This document shows positions 1 to 7,000 of a stretch of 14,891 bases of DNA, in pieces. The stretch spans positions 1 to 14,891 of the forward strand of contig JALOBP010000079.1 in the NCBI GenBank assembly GCA_023228295.1. The letters run 5' to 3'. Each line of letters starts with the position of its first letter. Within the stretch, counting starts at the first letter, position 1. The notes beneath the pieces are model-generated. The model had not been told where the DNA came from. It did no database searches and worked only from the letters and a program-made list of their open reading frames with translations. This stretch comes from Methanoregula sp. Its GTDB lineage: Archaea; Halobacteriota; Methanomicrobia; Methanomicrobiales; Methanospirillaceae. A program made the translations under genes and the position numbers.

Positions 1-336
1 GGATGAACCGGTGGCGATAATTTTAATGCCGGGCAATTCATCAACCATGATTTTCAGACTGGCGCCGACGTTGCGAATTTTTTGCGCCTCGTCTATGGCA
101 ATCAGCTCATAGCCGCGCGCGTATTCCTTTATTTTTGCCAAGTCATTGGAGCCGAGCGCCTCTTGAATTTTAATGTCATCGCCGCTGTCTAACCGATATT
201 TCACCGTATCTTTGAGCGTTGCTAAAAAATCTTTAAGCAAGGTGGTTTTGCCGGCTTGACGCGGGCCAAAAATAGTTAAAACTTTGTTGGGCTGTAAATA
301 TTTGCTTAAATCGGCATAATATCTGGGAATTTTCAT
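1..336 (-). CDS. AAA_14/DUF4143-type ATPase, N-terminal part (cut by window edge)
   Basis: This is an open frame of 112 codons from ATG at 336 to the window edge, with no stop, so only the N-terminal part is seen. Residues 24-32 read GPRQAGKTT, a Walker A P-loop. Residues 77-85 read ELIAIDEAQ, a Walker B. The visible end, ATGSS at 108-112, is the sensor-like strand that follows in this family. Order and spacing match the archaeal/bacterial AAA_14 plus DUF4143 ATPases, which are usually about 370-450 residues. These are common accessory genes of unclear cellular role, sometimes linked to mobile or defence loci. The start is fixed by the conserved lead-in (KIPRYYADLSKYL) and a good promoter 32 bp upstream. 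No Shine-Dalgarno motif is visible. The C-terminal DUF4143 half lies outside the window and is assumed, not seen. Confidence 0.9.
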   Translation of the reverse strand, partial: MKIPRYYADLSKYLQPNKVLTIFGPRQAGKTTLLKDFLATLKDTVKYRLDSGDDIKIQEALGSNDLAKIKEYARGYELIAIDEAQKIRNVGASLKIMVDELPGIKIIATGSS

Positions 337-367
337 ATTTTTGCTAAAAAATGTAATTATGCTTATG

Positions 368-396
368 ATTTTATATAAAACCCTGCAAATAGTCAA
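368..396 (-). promoter_or_regulatory. Sigma-70-type promoter of the ATPase gene
   Basis: On the minus strand, TTGACT (396-391) and TAAAAT (373-368) are separated by exactly 17 bp. Transcription would start near 361, giving a leader of about 25 nt before the ATG at 336. TATAAA, shifted by 2 bp, is an alternative -10. The -35 box directly abuts the inverted repeat at 397-423, so that repeat could be an operator. Confidence 0.6.
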
Positions 397-423
397 ATTT
401 TAAGGATTATAAATCCTTAAAAT
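397..423. repeat. Perfect 12-bp inverted repeat with 3-nt loop
   Basis: ATTTTAAGGATT (397-408) and AATCCTTAAAAT (412-423) are perfect reverse complements around ATA. The repeat contains the stop of the DUF559 remnant and touches the -35 box of the ATPase promoter. The stem is AT-rich with no long T-tract, so it is either a weak bidirectional terminator or a protein-binding site. The sequence alone does not decide. Confidence 0.6.
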
Positions 424-601
424 AAGATTATTTTATCATGGACCCCGCCGTCCAGCTCAATCACAATCTTTTTGCGCGGACAGCAGAAATCAGCGATGTA
501 GTAGCCGATGCCGTCCAGAGTAATTTTTCCGCGTCAGTCGCATGGTTGCGCAAATATTTTCTCTTGGCCGTTTGTCTGCTTTTATTGTAGATGATGGTCA
601 T
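417..601 (-). pseudogene. DUF559 (PD-(D/E)XK-like) protein remnant with a frame-breaking internal deletion
   Basis: The ATG at 601 follows GGAGGAGGT and opens a frame whose residues 5-29 match the DUF559 lead-in, including LRNHATDAEKLLW. Right after W29 the frame changes. From 512 another frame reads GIGYYIADFCCPRKKIVIEL then DGG, the conserved core of the same family, and ends at TAA (419-417). The stretch normally between the two (helix plus the 'GxKFRRQ' segment, about 18-20 residues) is missing, and so is the C-terminal third. The first frame hits a stop soon after the junction. DUF559 proteins are small endonuclease-fold proteins of about 110-130 residues related to the Vsr group, often scattered singly in genomes. 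The call rests on two in-order family motifs in different frames. A sequencing or assembly indel cannot explain the missing block, so I take this as real decay. Confidence 0.8.
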
Positions 602-610
602 ACCTCCTCC
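602..610 (-). promoter_or_regulatory. Strong Shine-Dalgarno-like site before the DUF559 remnant
   Basis: GGAGGAGGT lies directly in front of the ATG at 601. It is the only strong purine-rich ribosome site seen in the window and it fixes the original start of the decayed gene. The purines may partly belong to the neighbouring C-rich repeat family. Confidence 0.45.
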
Positions 611-640
611 TGACCTAAATTACCCCTACCCCTCTGCTCT

Positions 641-709
641 ACCTCCCCCTAACCCCCTCCTTGGTTCCGACCTCCCACGGCCTCCACCTCCCCCTAACCC
701 CCTCCTTGG
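641..709. repeat. Two identical 24-bp C-rich direct repeats, 45 bp apart
   Basis: The 24 bases at 641-664 recur exactly at 686-709. The core is CCTCCCCCTAACCCCCTCC. A weaker relative (TACCCCTACCCCTC) sits at 621-634. The second copy runs straight into the hairpin at 698-720. Similar C-rich elements are widespread dispersed intergenic repeats in bacteria. No coding role is likely. Confidence 0.7.
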
Positions 710-720
710 TAAGGAGGGGG
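698..720. repeat. GC-rich hairpin, 10-bp stem
   Basis: CCCCCTCCTT (698-707), loop GGT, AAGGAGGGGG (711-720) form a perfect stem. There is no T-run right after it on either strand. It resembles the hairpin at 837-859 in base pattern, suggesting two members of one dispersed palindromic element. Confidence 0.65.
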
Positions 721-836
721 AACGCGACCTATATGTTTTTGCGGTAACTAATGGCTATTTGGGTTTAAAAAGTTATAGCTAAAGAATTTAACCCGTAATA
801 ATTTAAAAAATAACTGAAACCTGTAAGTCCGCGGCT

Positions 837-859
837 CCCTCCCCTTACCAAGGGGAGGG
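837..859. repeat. GC-rich hairpin just downstream of the giant gene
   Basis: CCCTCCCCTT (837-846), loop ACC, AAGGGGAGGG (850-859) form a perfect 10-bp stem, 21 bp past the stop codon of the 2971-residue protein. On the minus strand the first T-rich run comes only about 27 bases after the stem, so it is an imperfect intrinsic terminator at best. The rest of the 602-880 spacer holds no gene I can support. Confidence 0.6.
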
Positions 860-880
860 CTGGGGAGGGGTAGGGTCGGG

Positions 881-1063
881 CTAGTCCTTCAGACAACGCA
901 CGGAATGGCCGAGTGCCTTATCGTACGCAGCTCGGTTGACAGCCGCGCTCGAGTAATAGAGGTTCCGTCTCCACGCATCACCGACCGACTCCAGCGACGA
1001 CCAGATGTAGGCGAGGTACGCGCGATTGGCGTAATTACTACTCGTAAGCCGGCTACCGGCCGG
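881..1063 (-). other. Candidate DGR-type variable region at the 3' end of the giant gene
   Basis: The last ~60 codons encode WSSLESVGDAWRRNLYYSS then VNRAAYDKALGHSVRCLKD, the C-type-lectin-like end of FISUMP domains, which is a known target type of diversity-generating retroelements. The framework (WSS, AWRRNL, SVRCLKD) is conserved. Positions usually held by Asn are occupied by varied NNC/NNT codons (CTC, TAT, TAC, GAT, GTC, GGT). No reverse transcriptase or template repeat is in the window, so this is an inference. Confidence 0.4.
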
Positions 1064-4000
1064 AGGCAAGTTAAAGCCGGAGGTGCCAAAATCACCATCT
1101 CCAGTTAAAGTCCCGCCGGTCCAGCTCTGGTCAGCCACATTGCCGGCTAACCGGCTGCCCTCGTCCGTGCCGCGATAGCCGGTTCCGTCCGCCGTGGCTT
1201 GCGACATGCCCCAGTTCATTTCCAATGTTTTAATCTCATCATCGGTCGGGATGTGCCAGCCGGACGGACAAATCCCCTGCGCGCCGGCAGTAGTGGAAGA
1301 AGCCATGGCCGCGCTCCACTGATACAACATGCCGAGCGTTGCGGCCGCGGCGCAGTCTTCGCCGTTATTAGCGGCGTTGGGCGGACAGGAGTAGTAGCCC
1401 AAATCAGCAGTCCACCCGCCCCCGCCGTGCGTGGCCGGGCCCTTGCCCAAACCGTAGCCGTTGTCCGGCCGTTTGGTCGTGCGCATATTGCTCGCCTGCC
1501 AGCATTGGGAGCCGATTAAAACCGTATTATAACTGTTGCCGTCCGCGTCGGTGATGGTATCGGTGCCGCAGGTGAAGGCTAATTGCTTAATCCAAACTTC
1601 AACCGTTACCGCGCCCGTAATATCCAATGCTGAACTGTCCGGCACGCTAATTCTGCCAAAAGTTCCTTTTAAACCGCCGCCTACTTTGCCGGCATTGACC
1701 CGCGCAAAATTATTAACTATCGTCCCATTATTCAAATTCCCGCTCACATCATAAACATTCTGCCCGCTTCCCTCCTCAAACCGCCAGTACCCCACCGGCG
1801 CGGCGCCGCCAAAGCCGCCGTCGTCCCAGGTGGAATTTTCGTCACGCTTGTTGCCGAGAGAAACCGCGCTGGTCTTGCCCGAGCCGCCCTCGGACGAGTA
1901 GTAGTCCTGCCGGATTTCCTCCGGCGTGCGAGCGTAGTTGTAGATTTTTACCTCGTCAATTTGGCCGTTGAAAAAAGACGCGTTGCCGTGAAAAGACCCG
2001 ATATAAAAAGGGTTGCTAGTCGCGGCAACGGCGCCAAGTGTCCGGGCAGTCGTTACGTCTGCGCCGTCAACGTAAATCGCCCCGCTGGTGCCGCTGACCA
2101 CCGCCGCCACATGGTGCCAGACACCGTTCGTTGGTCTGGTGCCGGTCAAAAAATCTCCACTGCCGCCGCCGACAAAAGCAATCCGGCTGTCCTGAACCTC
2201 AAAATAATATCCGGCTGAATCCCAGTTGCCGTCTTTTTTGTACAACAGCGTCTGCTGGCCGGCTCCGCCTATTGTTATCCAGGCGGACACGGAAAAATTA
2301 GTAGCCGGACCAAGCAGAGGACTTGTGCCGCCGCTGACGTAATCATTTACGCCGTCAAACGACAGCGCTTTGCCGAACTTGCCGTCCATTGTCCAATCGG
2401 CGTCATTAACTAAACTGCCGTTATTGCCAAAACCGCTCCCATCATACGTTGTGGAGGCATATCCCTCGTCAAACTTCCAGTACGCAACCGGCCCGCCGTT
2501 GTTGTAGTCCTGCATGATTTGGCGGGTGGTGCGGGCGTAGTTATATAGTTTCACGTCGTCAATATAGCCATCCCAAGCATTAGACGAGCCATCCGAGTCA
2601 ATGCCGATGTACAGACTGCCGGTATTGCTAATTGTATTTAAAGCTGAAATAGTGTTGTCGCTCGCCATTTCTATGCCGTTGATGTAGAGTTTTAAACTGC
2701 TGTTGCCGTTTTTGACGCCGTTTACATAGTACCAGTTAGAATCGTCGTGCGTGCCGGTCGCGGTAGCGGCGCTGTCGTCCGGCGTCCACGAACTGTCGTC
2801 GTCAATCGCAACCGTAAAGTCCCCGTCGCTGTCCATGTACATTTTATAACCGCCGTTCGTGCCGTCAGTTTTGGCAATTAAATAATCGTTGTTGGTGGCA
2901 ATGGCGCCGTTGTGTTTGGCCCAGAGAGAAACGCTGAAACTGCCGGTGTCAAAATCAATAATGGCGCTGTCAGCGGCGGTAACCTTGTCGCCGGAGCCGT
3001 CAAACTTCAGCGCGCCGCCGACTTTGCCGCCGGTTTTCCAGAGCGCGTTCGCCACGGTTCCGTCATTCCCCTGCCCGCTCGCATCATACGCCGTCGTGCC
3101 GGTCTGCTCTTCAAACCGCCAGTAGCCGACCGGCGCGGGTCCGCTGACGTACTCCTGCATAACTTCGTCCGCGGACAAGGCGCGGTTGAAAATTTTTACA
3201 TTGTCCAAATAGCCGGTGAAGTTAGCACTGCCGTCGTACTGGCCGCCGAGTACGTTTGCCCGGCCGCTCGTGTCCGCCAAATCAGCGAGCGTTTCCGCGC
3301 GCGAACCGACAAGCGAGCCGTCAACGTACAAATTAGTCGTTGCGCCGTCGTTATTGGCGGCAAAAAAATGCCAGGCGCTGTTGCCATAGCCGCTGCCAAA
3401 ATTCGCATCCCCAGCCGAACTGCCGTCAAAGAACGGCAGAAGCGCGCCGTTTTCGTAGTACATCGCATACACTCCTTCCAAAGAATAAATCATCTTGCCG
3501 GTGGCTGTGGAGTTGGTGTAAAACCAGCCGCTCACGGTAACGCCGTCAAAGCCGCCATAAATATCCTGCGCAGTTGAAATGTAGTCGCCGGTGCCATCAA
3601 AACCGGCCGAACGACCAAACTTTGCTTTGTCAGTAGTAGTAGTTGCGTTAGTCGCAGTGCCGTTATTATTTAGACCCGAACTGTCCTTGACCGCGCCGGC
3701 GGTCGCGCCCCACGCGCTTGTTTCGTCAAACTTCCAGTAGCCCACCAAACTGTCCGTAATGCCTTCGTCCGCGCCGTATTTTTTGCCTAAAGTCGCGGAT
3801 GCGCCTACGCCCGAAGCGGATGCCGCCGAACCGGCAGAATAAAGCGCGACTGTTTCGTCTTTCGCCAGCGCGCGGTTGTATAATTTTACCTCGTCAATAA
3901 TGCCTTTGAAGGTTGCGGTAACTTTGCCAAGGGTAATGGCCGAAGCGTCAAAAGCAGTCGCGGTTGTTACCGTGAGCAAGTGCCACTCGTTCGCGGTTAT

Positions 4001-7000
4001 CTTGCCATTTTGTTTATTGTCAACGTAAATGGTCGGGGAAGAAAAACCGTTCGCGCTCACGGTGCCATCTGCAACCGTAATCGTATGCGTGCCGCCGTCC
4101 AAATTTAAAATATCGGCCGTGGTGCTGGTAGCTTTTACCCATAAACTGACTGATTGTATATCACTCACCGTGGCGCTGACACTCACATAATCATCAATGC
4201 CGTCAAACGACATTGCTTTGCCGATTTGTCCGTTCACCCACGCGGACGAAGTGGCGGTATTGCCGGCCGGTGATAATTGCAAGGCGCCGTCATTTCCGCC
4301 GATTCTGTCGGCAACCGTATTGCCATACCCCTCGTCAAAACTCCAGTACGCGACCGGCCCGCCGCTTGCTTCGGCTGCGGCCCAAGAGATAAATGTGTCC
4401 GGCGCATTTTGGTTATTGTATTCTGTTGCCAGCCAGTTCGCCGAGCGCGCGCTGGCAGACAACCTCCACTCGTCCATTTCCCCGCCGTACATAGAGCCGA
4501 ACACCGCGTCAAAACCCGGAAGTGTAAATAGTATGGGCGCGTCCGCGTCCGTGAACGAGGAGCTGGTTATTAACGCGCCGTTTTTAAATAATTTTAAAGT
4601 AGAGCCGTCATAGCTCATGGCCACATGCGCGTAGGTGTCCGCCGTGAGCGTAGTATAAAGCGTGGTGCTCGCGTACTGGGCCGAAAACTCCGTCCGGTCA
4701 AGCGCCATACTGTAGTTTCCCTTGCCCGCGAGCGTGGGCAACTGCCAGGCGATTGCGGTGCCGTAGTTGGAGTTGCCGACGTCTTTATAAACAATCGCGG
4801 ACTTATCAGAGGAAAGAAAGGCAACGGTATTATAGTGAGTATCACCATTATTAAACACTGTTTCACTGCCACAGGTTACTATTGTGCCGGAAACAGTACA
4901 AGCGACGGCGGTGCCGTAGTTGGAGTTGCCAGAATCTTGATAAGTTACTATAAATCTATCGGAAGTAACAGCTGCGGCCGAAAGATATTGGGTAGCGGCG
5001 CTGTTAAACACGGCTTCGCTGCCACAGGTTACTATTGTGCCGGAGACAGCACAGGCTGCGACCGTGCCGTAACTGGAGTTTCCACCATCATAATAAGATA
5101 CTACAAATTTGTCGGAAGAAAGAGTGGCGGCGGAGATAGAAAAAGAAGCAGCAGCATTAAATGTAACTTCCGAACCACAAGTTACAACCGTACTGGAAAC
5201 AGTGCAAGCTGCCACGTTGCCATACATAGCTCCTTCATCCAAATAAGCTACCGCAAAAGAAGAAGAAGAAAGGGCGGCTGTAAAATTCCGAGAGGTGCCG
5301 GCGCTGTTAAAAACAACCCCGCTGCCGCAAGAAATAATGGTGCCGGAAACAGTACAGGCTTTGACCGTACCATAGCTGGAATTGCCGACATCACGATAGG
5401 ATACTACAAATTTGTCGGAAGAAAGAGTGGCGGGAGAATCATAGCTACTAGAGGCGCTATTAAAAACTGTTTCACTACCACAAGTGATAGTTGTGCCGGA
5501 GACAGCACAAATAACTGCAGTGCCATAGTTAGAATTACCAACATCCATGTAAGCTACTACAAAGGAAGATGACGAAAGAGCGGCGGCCGATGTATAATTA
5601 CTAGCAGCACTATTAAAAACTGTTTCACTGCCGCAGGTGACAGTGGTTCCGGAAACCGTGCAAGCCACCGCTGTCCCGTAGTCGGCATTGCTGTTATCAT
5701 CATACACCACAACAAACTTGTCAGCTGACAGAGCGGCTACTGAAGTATAATTTGTCGTCCCCGCGTTAAACACCGTCTCCCCGCCAAACTGCCCGCCGCC
5801 CACGTAGCCGACGATGGCGGTGCCGTAGGTAGTGCTGTCGCGGTAAGAAACAACTATTTTATCATCGGTTAAAGCAACAACTGAATTATAAGAAGTAGCG
5901 GCACTGTTAAAAATAGTTTGGGTGCCACAAGTAACGGTGGTACCAAAAACAGTACAAACAACTGCTTTGCCATAAATTGACGCATCTTGATAAATCGCAA
6001 CAAAGGAAGTAAATGATAAAGAAGTAATGGATATAGAATCAGTAGCGGCGCTGTTAAATACTGTTTCGCTGCCGCAAGTAACGGCAGTACCAGAAACAGT
6101 GCAGGCGGCAGTTCTGCCGTAGGTGTCGCTGTCCCGGTAAGCTACCGCAAATTTATCACTGGAAAGACTAGTTAATAAATTATAAGTGGAAGAAGCTGAA
6201 TTATACACTGTTTCCGCACCGCAAGTAACGGTGGTACCGGAAACAGTGCAAGCCACGGCTGTGCCGTAGCTGGCATTACCGCTATCCATATAAGCAACGG
6301 CAAATTTATCGGCAGACAAAGCCGCTATTGAAGTATAATTTGTGGCAGCTGGGTTAAAAACCGTTTCCGCGCCGCACGTTACTGTCGTGTCGTTGACCGT
6401 GCAGGCCACGGCGGTACCACGGGAAGAATTGCCGTAATCCTGATAGACAACCGCGAATTTGTCGGCAGAGAGAGCCGCGGCTGAAGTGTAATCAGAGTCA
6501 GATGCATTAAACGTCGTTTCACCGCCGCAAACAATGGTCACATCGTTAACCGTGCAAGCCACGGCATTGCCATTTGCAGTACCTATATCATAATACGCTA
6601 CCGCGAATTTGTCGGCAGAGAGAGTGACAGCTGAAGTATTACCTGTAACAGCTGTGTTAAACACTGTTTCACCGCCGCAGGATATGTTAGCGCCGGAAAC
6701 GGTGCAAGCCCTCGCTGTGCCGTAGTTGGAGTTGCCGACGTCTCTATAAGCTACTACAAATTTATTGGCAGAAAGGGCGGCAGAGGAAGGATATGAAGTA
6801 GAAGCCTCGTTAAACACCGCCTCGCTCCCAAACGAATGCGTGGTTAAAAAAGTAGAAGTAGAGTTGGACGGGTCCGGCTTGACCCAGCCCTCCAGGGTAA
6901 AGCTGTCGGAACTGTCTATGTTTAAGTCCCGCCCGGACGAGAGCGTGCCGACGATGGCGGTGCCGTAGGTAGTACTGTCTCTGTAAACCATAACAAACTT

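Noticed and set aside
337..416. tRNA or other structured RNA in the short spacers
   Set aside because: No cloverleaf or conserved RNA motif is visible in any intergenic stretch.
641..720. CRISPR array from the spaced direct repeats
   Set aside because: There are only two exact copies with a 21-bp spacer that is itself C-rich, and no cas genes are present.
591..782. 63-codon Pro-rich open frame on the plus strand
   Set aside because: It is only a translation of the C-rich direct repeats and overlaps the start of the DUF559 remnant. It has no ribosome site.
2912..3577. 221-codon open frame on the plus strand
   Set aside because: It is antisense to intact LamG domains with clear conserved motifs and shows no recognisable protein features.
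4625..5572. 315-codon open frame on the plus strand
   Set aside because: It lies fully antisense to the propeller repeats and mirrors their periodicity. It has no start context and is a by-product of repeat composition.
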